Source of the DNA: Azoarcus sp. | GTDB lineage: Bacteria > Pseudomonadota > Gammaproteobacteria > Burkholderiales > Rhodocyclaceae | DNA length: 41,456 nucleotides | Reading direction: 5' to 3' | Assembly: GCA_031258965.1 (NCBI GenBank) | Contig: JAIRMC010000100.1 | Location: 1-41,456 of the forward strand | In this document: positions 26,291-34,811 of the stretch, one piece after another | Layout of the letters: the number at the start of each line of letters is the position of its first letter | Numbering within the stretch: position 1 is the stretch's first letter | Translations under genes and position numbers: made by a program | The notes under the pieces: generated by a model | What the model saw: the letters and a program-made list of their open reading frames with translations, nothing else | Database searches by the model: none | What the model was told of the DNA's origin: nothing

Positions 26291-26520
26291 TTTGCCCACA
26301 AAAACTGTGGATAACTTTGTGGGCAACTCGGGTACAGCGCCTCGCAACCTGCGCCATTGTGACAGTCATCACGCGTTGCCCGATCATGAAGCAAAAAATA
26401 AAGTAAATTAATCAATGAGTTCCGTTTGTATATATAAAAATTGATCTGTTATCACTATAAAATCCATGAAAAGGCTCTTATGTGAATAAGTCAAGACAAT
26501 ACAGGTAAATACGAGTTTGC
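26291..26520. other. Origin-like AT-rich region between priA and hemE
   Basis: The 437-bp gap between priA and hemE has no gene. It holds a perfect DnaA box on the - strand (26306-26314) flanked by TTGCCCACA-like variants in inverted arrangement (26292-26300 and about 26317-26325), a one-mismatch box TTATTCACA on the - strand (26481-26489), and a near-consensus IHF site (26410-26422). It also holds GATCTGTTATCAC (26443-26455), close to the 13-mers of the E. coli unwinding region, within about 130 bp of A/T-rich sequence. This is the composition expected of oriC, and hemE borders oriC in Caulobacter. No dnaA gene is in the window, so the call is tentative. Confidence 0.4.
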
Positions 26521-26565
26521 GTGGAAAATGGCGAACCCCCTTTATCTGTAGGGGTTTCAGTCTTT

Positions 26566-27615
26566 TTAATTATGTGTATGTACAGTTTCGATCAACACTG
26601 CGACATTTTCAGGATGGGTATGTTGCGAAATGCCGTGGCCGAGATTGAACACATGACCAGGGTGAGGACCGAAAGCGTTGAGTACGCGGCATGTTTCGGC
26701 AACGACAATTTCCGGTGTGGCAAGCAATATGGCAGGGTCGAGATTGCCTTGTAGTGCGACGCGATCGCCAACGAGCGCACGGGCGCGGCCAATATCCATC
26801 GTCCAGTCCAGTCCAAGCGCGTCGAAACCGCTGGCGGCGAGGGCTTCCAGCCACAAACCGCCGCCTTTTGTAAATACAATACTCGGTATGCGCCGACCTT
26901 CTTTCTCTTGCACGAGACTAGCGGCAATTTTTTGCAAGTAGACCAGTGAAAATTCGCGGTAAGCGGCTTCGGAAAGCACGCCGCCCCAGGAATCGAATAC
27001 CATGACTGCCTGTACGCCGGATTCGATTTGAGCGTTGAGATAAGCCGTCACTGCCTGCGTAGTGACGTCGAGAATGCGATGCATGAGATCAGGTCGCGTA
27101 TAAGCGAGCTTTTTAATCTTACGGTAATCGGCGCTTGACCCGCCTTCGACCATGTAGCAGGCGAGCGTCCAGGGGCTGCCGGAAAAACCGATCAACGGCA
27201 CGCTGCCATTGAGAGCGCGGCGGATTTCGGCCACGGCGTCCATGACGTAGTGCAGTTCGACATGGGGGTCGGGCGCGGCGAGATTGCGTATTTCCCATTC
27301 TTCGGCCAGCGGGCGCTCGAATTTTGGGCCTTCGCCCTCGGTGAAATACAGGCCCAGTCCCATGGCATCGGGTACAGTGAGGATGTCGGAGAAAAGGATG
27401 GCGGCATCGAGGTCGAACCTCGCCAGCGGTTGCAAAGTGACTTCGCAGGCGAGCGCTGGGTTTTTGCACAGGGCCAGGAAGCTGCCCGCACGCTTGCGGG
27501 TTTCGCGGTACTCAGGCAAGTAACGGCCCGCTTGGCGCATTAGCCAGACGGGCGTATGAGGCACAGGTTCGCGCAGCAGCGCACGCAGGAAAATATCGTT
27601 GTCGAGATGGCTCAT
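26566..27615 (-). CDS. hemE: Uroporphyrinogen decarboxylase
   Basis: A protein of 349 residues, normal length. HemE decarboxylates the four acetate side chains of uroporphyrinogen III to give coproporphyrinogen III in haem synthesis. The N-terminus has the substrate-binding [11 protein letters not shown], followed by [15 protein letters not shown] with the catalytic Asp, and the family motifs [16 protein letters not shown] and FDSWGGVLS. The C-terminus has LGHGI. There is no signal or extra domain. It is transcribed toward priA and lies downstream of lpxH on the same strand with a 172-bp gap. Confidence 0.98.
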   Translation of the reverse strand: MSHLDNDIFLRALLREPVPHTPVWLMRQAGRYLPEYRETRKRAGSFLALCKNPALACEVTLQPLARFDLDAAILFSDILTVPDAMGLGLYFTEGEGPKFERPLAEEWEIRNLAAPDPHVELHYVMDAVAEIRRALNGSVPLIGFSGSPWTLACYMVEGGSSADYRKIKKLAYTRPDLMHRILDVTTQAVTAYLNAQIESGVQAVMVFDSWGGVLSEAAYREFSLVYLQKIAASLVQEKEGRRIPSIVFTKGGGLWLEALAASGFDALGLDWTMDIGRARALVGDRVALQGNLDPAILLATPEIVVAETCRVLNAFGPHPGHVFNLGHGISQHTHPENVAVLIETVHTHN

Positions 27616-27787
27616 GTCGGTTCCTCGGAGCGGGGACAGTCATGAATTGGAATATCGGTGAATCGCCGCTGTTGAAAACGCTGGACGATCGTCACTGCAA
27701 AAGGTGAACGCTGTGGCAATCCATACACTGCACAGGATCGCCTTATTTTGCCGGTAATGACGATTAGTTTATCGGCGTCTTCTGCTG

Positions 27788-28576
27788 CTATTCTTCCTTG
27801 GTGGCGGGTATATGGTTGTATACGCTGAATCCCGCGTAATCGTAGGTCAACCAGGCCGGATGATCGTGCCAGTCGGCAAGGACGTAACGCTCGCAGCGGT
27901 GGCCGTCGAGCATGTAAGTGTGGTGCCCCGGGCGATGCGTGTGACCATGGATGAGCGCCGGATAGCCGTGTGCGCGCAGCAGGTTGGCGACCGCATCGGT
28001 GTTGACATCCATGATGTCGGCGCGTTTGCCGCGTTTGGCGGTTTCGCTGCGGTTGCGTACTTGTTCAATGAACTCGCGCCGCGTGTCGAGCGGCTGGGCA
28101 AGAAAGCCGGTTTGCCAGACGGGATCGTGCACTTGTTGACGGTAGGCTTGGTAAGAAAGGTCATCGGTGCATAAGGCGTCGCCATGGGAGAGCAGCAAGG
28201 TTTGCGCGCCGAAACGGACGGATGCCGGGTCTGGAAGGAGGTGCATGCCGCTTGAAGCGGCAAGGCCGTCTCCGGCAAGGAGGTCGCGATTGCCGGGCAT
28301 GAAGAAGGCCGCAATGCCGTTGGCGGCAAGCTCCCGCAAGGCCAGGCACACTTTCTGGTTGAACGGCGAACCCGCATCGTCGTCGCCTGCCCAGTATTCA
28401 AACAGGTCGCCAAGGATGAACAGGCTGCCCGCCCGGCGAGCGGGGCCGGAAAGGAAGTCGAAAAAGGCGGCGGCAGTCTGCGGGCGGGCGGCGCTCAGGT
28501 GCAGATCGGCAATGAACAGCGCCGGTAGCCTTGCCGTGCTCAAGGGATCGGGAGAAATCGGTGCGCCGCCAGTCAT
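27788..28576 (-). CDS. lpxH: UDP-2,3-diacylglucosamine diphosphatase LpxH
   Basis: A protein of 262 residues from ATG 28576. A longer in-frame reading overlaps ppiB and is rejected. LpxH cleaves UDP-2,3-diacylglucosamine to lipid X and UMP in lipid A synthesis at the inner membrane. The calcineurin-like metal motifs are all present: ADLHLS, GDLFEYW, GNRD, HGD and HGHTHRP. It begins 4 bp after the ppiB stop, so the two are cotranscribed, an arrangement common in proteobacteria. Confidence 0.96.
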   Translation of the reverse strand: MTGGAPISPDPLSTARLPALFIADLHLSAARPQTAAAFFDFLSGPARRAGSLFILGDLFEYWAGDDDAGSPFNQKVCLALRELAANGIAAFFMPGNRDLLAGDGLAASSGMHLLPDPASVRFGAQTLLLSHGDALCTDDLSYQAYRQQVHDPVWQTGFLAQPLDTRREFIEQVRNRSETAKRGKRADIMDVNTDAVANLLRAHGYPALIHGHTHRPGHHTYMLDGHRCERYVLADWHDHPAWLTYDYAGFSVYNHIPATKEE

Positions 28577-28580
28577 GGGA

Positions 28581-29078
28581 TTAGATGACCTCGACGTGCT
28601 CGATGATGACGTCTTCTCTAGGAACATTCTGGTGGAAACCTTTGTTGCCGGTGTCAAGCTGGCGAATTTTGTCGACCACGTCCAGGCCGTCGATGACGCG
28701 GCCAAATACACAATAGCCCCAGCCTTGTGGATCGTCGGATGTGCGGAAATCGAGGAAGCCGTTGTCGGCGACATTGATGAAAAATTGCGCCGTGGCCGAA
28801 TGCGGCTCGCCGGTACGCGCCATGGCAATGGCGCCGCGCGTATTCTTGAGGCCATTGCCGGCTTCGTTCTGGATCGGCTCCCGCGTGGGCTTTTGTTTCA
28901 TGCCAGGCTCAAAGCCGCCGCCTTGGATCATGAAGCCGTCGATGACACGATGGAAAATGGTATTGTCGTAGTGACCAGCGGCGGCGTAGGCGAGGAAGTT
29001 TTCGACTGTGATCGGCGCTTTGTCGGCATCGAGTTCGAGAGTAATGGCACCGTGGTTCGTGTGTAATATGACAGACAT
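28581..29078 (-). CDS. ppiB: Cytoplasmic peptidyl-prolyl isomerase B (cyclophilin)
   Basis: A protein of 165 residues without a signal peptide, starting [16 protein letters not shown]. The cyclophilin active site is visible as [15 protein letters not shown], then [21 protein letters not shown]. It speeds cis-trans isomerisation of prolyl bonds. It lies between ppiA (16 bp upstream) and lpxH (4 bp downstream) and is part of that operon. Confidence 0.96.
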   Translation of the reverse strand: MSVILHTNHGAITLELDADKAPITVENFLAYAAAGHYDNTIFHRVIDGFMIQGGGFEPGMKQKPTREPIQNEAGNGLKNTRGAIAMARTGEPHSATAQFFINVADNGFLDFRTSDDPQGWGYCVFGRVIDGLDVVDKIRQLDTGNKGFHQNVPREDVIIEHVEVI

Positions 29079-29094
29079 TCGCTGCTCCGCCCGG

Positions 29095-29715
29095 TTATTT
29101 GGATTTTGATGGTTTCGGTTTGTTCGCAGAAGTACTTTCCGGCGCTTTTTCGGGCGCTCTCTCGATGAGGGTGGCCGATTCGATCACGACGGGCTTGAGC
29201 GGCACGTTGCCGTGCTGGCCCATGGCCATGGTCGGAAGCTTGGCGATTTTCTGCACGATGTCCATGCCCTTGACGACCTTGCCGAACACGGCATAGCCCC
29301 AGCCGTCCTGCGCGGGATAGTCGAGAAAGCCGTTGCTGCCGAGGTTGATGAAGAACTGCGCGGTTGCCGAGTGCGGCGCGCTGGTGCGCGCCATGGCGAT
29401 CGTGCCGGGTTCATTCCTGAGGCCGTTGCGGGCTTCGTTTTCGACTGGCGCGCGGGTCGGCTTTTCCCGGAGGTTCATGTCGAGACCGCCGCCCTGGATC
29501 ATGAAACCGTCGATGACGCGGTGGAAAATCGTATTGCTGTAGTGGCCTGTCTGAACGTAGTGCAGGAAGTTGGCGACCGTCCTGGGGGCGAGTTCGGCAC
29601 TGAGTTCAAGTACGATGTTGCCTTGGTTGGTCTTGAGTTCCACATACGGGCCGGCGGCCTGCGCCGCAAGCGCGCAGAGGCCGAAGGCCAAGGAAGCAAT
29701 AAGGTATCGGATCAT
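29095..29715 (-). CDS. ppiA: Periplasmic peptidyl-prolyl isomerase A (cyclophilin)
   Basis: A protein of 206 residues. ATG at 29715 is preceded by CGGAG six bases away, and residues 1-21 form a signal peptide ([17 protein letters not shown]). The cyclophilin core matches ppiB closely: [35 protein letters not shown]. Residues 180-206 form a Lys/Pro/Ser tail (PKPSKSK) not needed for the fold. A promoter candidate lies at 29779-29808. It is first in the ppiA-ppiB-lpxH operon and divergent from cysS. Confidence 0.95.
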   Translation of the reverse strand: MIRYLIASLAFGLCALAAQAAGPYVELKTNQGNIVLELSAELAPRTVANFLHYVQTGHYSNTIFHRVIDGFMIQGGGLDMNLREKPTRAPVENEARNGLRNEPGTIAMARTSAPHSATAQFFINLGSNGFLDYPAQDGWGYAVFGKVVKGMDIVQKIAKLPTMAMGQHGNVPLKPVVIESATLIERAPEKAPESTSANKPKPSKSK

Positions 29716-29778
29716 GCATGCTCCGGAAATTTTCAAGAATTGCGGAAGGCGGATGCTGCCGGAGCGAAGGGAAGCACT

Positions 29779-29808
29779 GCTATACTTTGACGCTTTCCAG
29801 ACAGCCAA
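29779..29808 (-). promoter_or_regulatory. Candidate sigma-70 promoter for ppiA-ppiB-lpxH
   Basis: On the - strand, TTGGCT (29803-29808) and TATAGC (29779-29784) are separated by 18 bp and stand about 65 bp before the ppiA start. The rest of the 335-bp gap 29716-30050 is GC-rich with several short inverted repeats; no RNA gene could be recognised. The cysS promoter must also lie there but was not resolved. Confidence 0.45.
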
Positions 29809-30050
29809 CTGACCGAATTCTAGCAACAAGTGCATTGCGCTCAAAACTATACGTTAGCGGCGGGCGGGAACACCGGGTCGGTCGACGCGATCTGGAGAGG
29901 TTTTCCCCTTTCCGGTCGCTGGGCCGGGCCGCCGGGTACTGATCGGGGAATATCCGGTCCTTGCACGGATTCTCCAGGCGGCGCGACCTTGCAAGAAGCA
30001 TTTCCGCCAGGCGTTTCCAGAGGGCTGTGACGTTCCTTTTCGCCATGGGC

Positions 30051-31439
30051 ATGCTTACGATATACAACACTCTTAGCCGCAGTAAAGAAGTTTTTCGCCC
30101 CATCGAATCCGGCCACGCCGGCGTATATGTTTGCGGCATGACGGTTTATGATTACTGCCACCTTGGGCACGCCAGGGTGATGGTGGTTTTCGATATGGTG
30201 GTTCGCTGGCTGCGGGCCAGCGGGCTGGCGGTGCGCTATGTGCGCAACATCACCGACATCGACGACAAGATCATCCGCCGGGCGCGGGAGGGGGGCGAAT
30301 CCATCCGCGCGCTGACTGATCGCTTCATCACGGCGATGCACGAGGATGCCGACGCTCTCGGGGTGTTGCGCCCGGATGTCGAACCGCGGGCGACCGAGCA
30401 CGTCGAGGACATGAAAGCGCTGGTTGCCTGTCTCGAAGAAAAGGGACTTGCCTACACAGCCGCCAACGGCGATGTTTGCTATGCGGTGCGGCGCTTTCCG
30501 GGCTATGGCCGTCTGTCGGGCAAACGACTGGACGAATTGCGCGCGGGCGAGCGCGTGGAGGCGGTCGACGATAAACACGATCCGCTCGATTTCGTGCTCT
30601 GGAAGCGGGCCAAGGCCGACGAGCCGGAGGACGCAAAGTGGGATTCGCCCTGGGGGCGGGGCCGTCCGGGTTGGCATATCGAGTGTTCGGCGATGAGCGC
30701 CCGGCTGCTCGGCGCGCACTTCGACATCCACGGCGGCGGACAGGATCTTCAGTTTCCGCATCATGAAAACGAGATTGCCCAGTCCGAGGGCGCGAGCGGC
30801 TGCCGTTTCGTGAATTACTGGATGCACAACGGCTTCGTGCGCGTTGACGATGAAAAAATGTCGAAATCCCTCGGCAATTTCGTCACGATCCGTGATGTGC
30901 TTCTCAAGTACGATGCCGAGGTGGTGCGCTTTTTTATCCTGCGCGCGCATTATCGCAGCCCGCTCAATTACTCTGGCGTTCATCTCGACGATGCTCGCCA
31001 AGCGTTGGCAAGGCTCTACAATGCGGTGAAGGCTGCGCCGGTCGACGAGACGCCGCCGCCCGATTGGTCTACGTCGTGGGGGGAACGTTTTCGCGCGGCG
31101 ATGGACGAAGATTTCAATACTGTGGAGGCGCTGGCGGCGCTTTTTGAACTTGCCAACGAGGCCAATCGTACTGGAGACGCGAAACTTGCGGGGCAGGTTC
31201 GCGCGTTGGGGCGGGTGTTGGGTTTGCTCGGGCGCGAAGCGCGCGAGTTTTTCCAGTCCGGGGCCGGAAGCGAACCGCGGGGGCTGGACGTTTCGGAGAT
31301 TGAAGCGCGCATCGCCGCCCGCGCGGCGGCCAAGAAAGCGCGCGATTTCGCCGAGGCGGATCATTTGCGCGCGAGTTTGCGCGATGCGGGCATCGTGCTT
31401 GAGGACAGCCCTGGAGGAACGAGTTGGCGGCGCGTTTGA
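30051..31439 (+). CDS. cysS: Cysteinyl-tRNA synthetase
   Basis: A protein of 462 residues from ATG 30051 ([15 protein letters not shown]), the family start; ATG 30045 is also possible, and neither has a strong ribosome-binding site. Class I synthetase signatures are visible: [15 protein letters not shown] (HIGH motif plus a zinc-binding Cys), WHIECSAMS and FPHHENE (other zinc ligands), and [11 protein letters not shown] (KMSKS). The C-terminal anticodon-binding part ends [13 protein letters not shown] 9-bp perfect hairpin, GGCGCGTTT with AAACGCGCC (31429-31449), covers the stop codon but has no T-run. Confidence 0.97.
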   Translation: MLTIYNTLSRSKEVFRPIESGHAGVYVCGMTVYDYCHLGHARVMVVFDMVVRWLRASGLAVRYVRNITDIDDKIIRRAREGGESIRALTDRFITAMHEDADALGVLRPDVEPRATEHVEDMKALVACLEEKGLAYTAANGDVCYAVRRFPGYGRLSGKRLDELRAGERVEAVDDKHDPLDFVLWKRAKADEPEDAKWDSPWGRGRPGWHIECSAMSARLLGAHFDIHGGGQDLQFPHHENEIAQSEGASGCRFVNYWMHNGFVRVDDEKMSKSLGNFVTIRDVLLKYDAEVVRFFILRAHYRSPLNYSGVHLDDARQALARLYNAVKAAPVDETPPPDWSTSWGERFRAAMDEDFNTVEALAALFELANEANRTGDAKLAGQVRALGRVLGLLGREAREFFQSGAGSEPRGLDVSEIEARIAARAAAKKARDFAEADHLRASLRDAGIVLEDSPGGTSWRRV

Positions 31440-31579
31440 GAAACGCGCCAGGTATGAGAAGCGCGCCGTGTGGTTTGCGGCGCGGGTAAGGTTTGGGCAA
31501 GGGCGCCCAGGCCGTGCGTGTCGTGGCCGGAGGGAGATCGGTTTCGGCGAGATTTGATGCTTTGAAGGTAGGAAAACAA

Positions 31580-32611
31580 ATGAGAGAAAAAGACATTTGC
31601 CGTATAGCGGTGTTCTATGATGGCGCTTACTTTTTTAAGGTCAGCAGCTATTACCTGTATCAGCACGAACGGCGGTCACGGTTGTCGTTCCGCGGGGTAC
31701 ATGATTTCATCATCTCCGAGGTGGCGCAGCGCGAGGGCATTGCGCCCAGCCGTTGCCAGATCGTCGATTCGACGTATTTCCAGGGACGTCTGACTGCGCA
31801 ACAGGCGGCGGAACAAGATCGCCTGTTTTCTGATCGCGTTTTCGAGGACGCGCTCACGCGCGCCGACATCGCGCTTTTCCAGCAGCATCTGGCGTTCCGC
31901 CCGGACGGGTCTTTCGAGGAAAAGCGCATTGACGTTTGGCTGGCGCTCGAAGCCTACGAAATGACCAGCCTCAAGGGTTACGATGTCTGTGTACTCATTA
32001 CGGGCGACGGCGATTTTGTTCCGCTCGTGCGCAAGCTGAATACCCTGGGCGCGCGGGTAATGCTGCTGGGCTGGGAGTTCGAGTACGAACGCGAGGATGG
32101 ACGCACGATGCGCACGCAGGTATCGACCGGCCTGATCGACCGCGTCAACTATCCGGTGCTGATGAAGCCCCTGATCGACGACCGCGCCCGGCGTCACGAC
32201 ACGTTGATCGACAATCTGTTCCTGCCGCAAAGCAGTTCCAGCGAGTGGGATTGGCGCTCGAACCACCGCGACGGTCCGCGGAGTCTGCCGCTGGATTTTG
32301 TCGAAGGCGCGGAGTGCCAGGGCACCATCGTCAATCTCATTGCCGGTAAGGGCTACGGTTTCATCAAGCCGGTGACGGGCAGCGACAATTATTTCTTCCA
32401 CGCCAGCGATCTGGTCGACATCAACATCGACGATCTGCGCTATGACGATAAGGTGACATTCGTCACTTCGCGCGGCGAAAAAGGCATCGTCGCCAAGAAC
32501 GTGCGCCTCGGGGCGGGCAATCCGAACCACATCGACAACGATGATGACGATGACGATGATTACGACGACGATGAAACCGGCGCGATCATCGAAGACCGGG
32601 CAGTCGTCTGA
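31580..32611 (+). CDS. NYN-domain ribonuclease-like protein fused to a cold-shock domain
   Basis: A protein of 343 residues. ATG at 31580 is preceded by TAGGA eight bases upstream; an earlier in-frame start (31493) reads through non-conserved sequence. Residues 5-200 form a NYN/PIN-like domain with acidic residues in FYDGAYF, RIDVWLALEAYEM and LITGDGDFVPLVRKL, the metal site of this RNase fold. Residues 250-315 form a cold-shock OB domain (GTIVNLIAGKGYGFIKP for RNP1, NYFFHASDL for RNP2). The C-terminus has an acidic Asp tail. RNA cleavage or RNA handling is likely; the substrate is unknown. A terminator follows at 32634-32673. Confidence 0.88.
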   Translation: MREKDICRIAVFYDGAYFFKVSSYYLYQHERRSRLSFRGVHDFIISEVAQREGIAPSRCQIVDSTYFQGRLTAQQAAEQDRLFSDRVFEDALTRADIALFQQHLAFRPDGSFEEKRIDVWLALEAYEMTSLKGYDVCVLITGDGDFVPLVRKLNTLGARVMLLGWEFEYEREDGRTMRTQVSTGLIDRVNYPVLMKPLIDDRARRHDTLIDNLFLPQSSSSEWDWRSNHRDGPRSLPLDFVEGAECQGTIVNLIAGKGYGFIKPVTGSDNYFFHASDLVDINIDDLRYDDKVTFVTSRGEKGIVAKNVRLGAGNPNHIDNDDDDDDDYDDDETGAIIEDRAVV

Positions 32612-32633
32612 GCATTTCCGCCCGTACCGTCTG

Positions 32634-32673
32634 CCGCCCCGGTTTCCCAGGGAACCGGGGCGGTTCTGTTTTT
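32634..32673 (+). terminator. Rho-independent terminator after the NYN-cold-shock gene
   Basis: CCGCCCCGGTT (32634-32644) pairs perfectly with AACCGGGGCGG (32653-32663). The inner TCCC/GGGA extends the stem. TTCTGTTTTT follows on the + strand, 22 bp after the stop. Confidence 0.9.
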
Positions 32674-32680
32674 GGCGAGG

Positions 32681-32742
32681 CGCGGCAATCCACGAGCCGT
32701 ATGGATTGCCGCGTCTCTTCGGTCTTCGCAATGACGGAAGTC
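32681..32742. repeat. Dispersed intergenic hairpin repeat
   Basis: GCGGCAATCCA (32682-32692) and TGGATTGCCGC (32702-32712) form a perfect 11-bp stem, followed by GTCTCTTCGGTCTTCGCAATGACGG. It matches the element at 1188-1229 (CCGTATGGATT, CGCAATGACGG). It lies between the convergent NYN and diguanylate cyclase genes. Confidence 0.8.
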
Positions 32743-32771
32743 CTCTTTGGGCTTCAATTCATTGACCTATT

Positions 32772-34676
32772 CTAATATTCCTTGTTGTCCGTCCACATAT
32801 CTGGGGTGAAATGCTGGACGCGGTTGCGGCCCGCCGACTTGGCATGGTAGAGGGCCACGTCCGCGAATTTGACCGCCTGCCAGAAGGTGCTGCTGTCTTT
32901 CGGGAAATTGGCGACGCCAATGGAAATGGTTTTTTGCAGGATGGCGCCGTTGTGGGTGATTACCATGGCTTCCACCGAGGCGCGGATTTTCTCGGCGATC
33001 ACGAGGGAATCGCTGTCGGAGATATCTTGCAGGACAACCATGAATTCCTCGCCGCCATAACGGATGACGATGTCCGAGGCGCGCACCTTGTTCTTGATGA
33101 CGTTCGCCAGGGCTTTCAATACCGCGTCTCCGGCATCGTGGCCGTAGGTGTCGTTAACCATCTTGAAATGATCAAGGTCGAGCATCAGGATAGCCATGCT
33201 CGTCTGCTTGCGGCGCACGTTGGCGGTGAGAGTATCGACGTATTCTTCAAGGAAGCGCCGGTTGTTCAGGCCGGTCATCGGATCGCGCAGCGAAGAGTCC
33301 CGCAGGGTTTCCAGCAGACGGCGCACTTCCAGCACCGGCGCGGTGTCGGCCATGTAGACCTTGATATAGGGCAGGACCGTCTGGATGCGCTCTTTATCAC
33401 TTTCCCGCACGACCAGTTGCACAATGCTGCCCACGACGCCCGCGCTGCCCGTGACGTTGGACTTGAGAATGGGAAAACACAGGGGGTAACAGGCTTCGCC
33501 GTCGCTATCCTGCCTGAACTGCTGGCAAATATCCGGCTGGCTGATACCGTCTATCATACGCGGGGTATATAGAATCCGGCAGGCTCCCGGCTCGGTGAGG
33601 ATTCTTTTATCGCACCAGCGGCAGCTATCGTCGGTAATGCCATCAACGGCGATCGGTCGAAGCTCATTGCCCTCGGAGGAAACTTCGTAAATGGAGAATT
33701 GGCCCCGATCATTGAAAAACCTTTTATTGATGGTAGTGACAAGACGGCGATAAACATCGAATTTCGATTTATCTTCGTCTATGGCAATCTTGTATTGGGA
33801 GATATGCGTCATGCTTGCCACCATATCAATGGTGGCAAGCAGCAGGTTTTCGCCTGTCTCCCGTTTGCGGACGACAAGCTTGGAGATATAACCGTCTATT
33901 TTGTTCAACCCCTCATCCAGGAATCGGAGCAGACGATTCATATCGCTGGCGATCTGGCCTATTTCATCATTGGTCTTTTGTTCCACCTTGTTCTTGAAAT
34001 TGCCATTGATGGCATCCTGCACCGCGTGTTCGATGGCGCTGGCAGTATCCGAGATGGGGCGCAGCAAGTAATACAAGAGAATGAATAGCACCACCACGGC
34101 GAGCAGCACGACGCCGATGATGCTAAACACCGTGACCAACCCGTTGTGACGCATGGCGGTAATGGACATGGTCATCGTCACCGCGCCCAGGACGTCTCCG
34201 GGCTGGGCGACGTGGCATTGCAAGCAATTGGGGCTGCCTTCCCGGTTGGCGGCATAGGGAATCGTCCCCCGGAAGATGATTTCCCCGTTGTTTTCAGAGA
34301 CTTCGAATCTCGGCTCTCCCGTTTTCAGAACGGCTTTTTCGAGTTCGTCGGGCAGATACTCGCCCTTGCGTGCGGCGCCGAATTGTTCATCGACCAAGGG
34401 GGAGCGCACCACGCGGGCGGATTTGAGGTTTTTCACTTCCGCAAGGCGCAGCAGGAAGCTTTGCCGCTGGTCGATGACGCCAGTGATCATGGCTTCGGTA
34501 AGATGTACCCGGGCGATTTCCGCAGCCGTGCGCAAGTGCTCGGTGGCGGTGCTGATGGAAAACTGGCGGAAAGCAAAAAGACTGATGGCTGTCAGGACAG
34601 CGATCAGTACGGCGGAAATGGCAACGAAGAACAGAGAAACTTTGAAGTTGAGCGTTTTCCTCGAATGAGAAGCCAT
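32772..34676 (-). CDS. Membrane diguanylate cyclase with periplasmic haem-c motif and Cys-rich cytoplasmic sensor
   Basis: A protein of 634 residues from ATG 34676 (GGAG six bases upstream; an in-frame GTG at 34688 is weaker). TM1 is at 14-36. The periplasmic domain (37-182) resembles DUF3365/Tll0287-like haem sensors and has CLQCH at 151-155, a c-type haem site. TM2 is at 183-204 and HAMP at about 205-255. A GAF-like region (270-450) carries Cys352, 355, 366, 384, 396 and 400 in CxxC-like spacing, perhaps for an iron or metal centre. The GGDEF domain (463-625) has RYGGEEF and an inhibitory RxxD site (RASD at 532-535), so it should be active and feedback-controlled. A redox or NO/O2 input is inferred. 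Confidence 0.9.
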   Translation of the reverse strand: MASHSRKTLNFKVSLFFVAISAVLIAVLTAISLFAFRQFSISTATEHLRTAAEIARVHLTEAMITGVIDQRQSFLLRLAEVKNLKSARVVRSPLVDEQFGAARKGEYLPDELEKAVLKTGEPRFEVSENNGEIIFRGTIPYAANREGSPNCLQCHVAQPGDVLGAVTMTMSITAMRHNGLVTVFSIIGVVLLAVVVLFILLYYLLRPISDTASAIEHAVQDAINGNFKNKVEQKTNDEIGQIASDMNRLLRFLDEGLNKIDGYISKLVVRKRETGENLLLATIDMVASMTHISQYKIAIDEDKSKFDVYRRLVTTINKRFFNDRGQFSIYEVSSEGNELRPIAVDGITDDSCRWCDKRILTEPGACRILYTPRMIDGISQPDICQQFRQDSDGEACYPLCFPILKSNVTGSAGVVGSIVQLVVRESDKERIQTVLPYIKVYMADTAPVLEVRRLLETLRDSSLRDPMTGLNNRRFLEEYVDTLTANVRRKQTSMAILMLDLDHFKMVNDTYGHDAGDAVLKALANVIKNKVRASDIVIRYGGEEFMVVLQDISDSDSLVIAEKIRASVEAMVITHNGAILQKTISIGVANFPKDSSTFWQAVKFADVALYHAKSAGRNRVQHFTPDMWTDNKEY

Positions 34677-34811
34677 ATCATGCTCCACGATCTACGCTGC
34701 CGAGATTATTGTAGGCATGTCGGAATTATGAGTGAAAAGCTTGCGGCGGAAAAGCTTGCGCTTAGCATCTTCGTTGATTCGTACCGCTTGTCACGCGTTC
34801 AAATGAAAAGC

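Noticed and set aside
29716-30050. Possible structured RNA (6S-like or leader) in the ppiA-cysS gap
   Set aside because: Several GC-rich inverted repeats exist but no family signature could be recognised.
29847-31364. 505-residue ORF antisense to cysS
   Set aside because: High-GC shadow of cysS; the sense strand has all cysteinyl-tRNA synthetase motifs and the antisense product resembles nothing.
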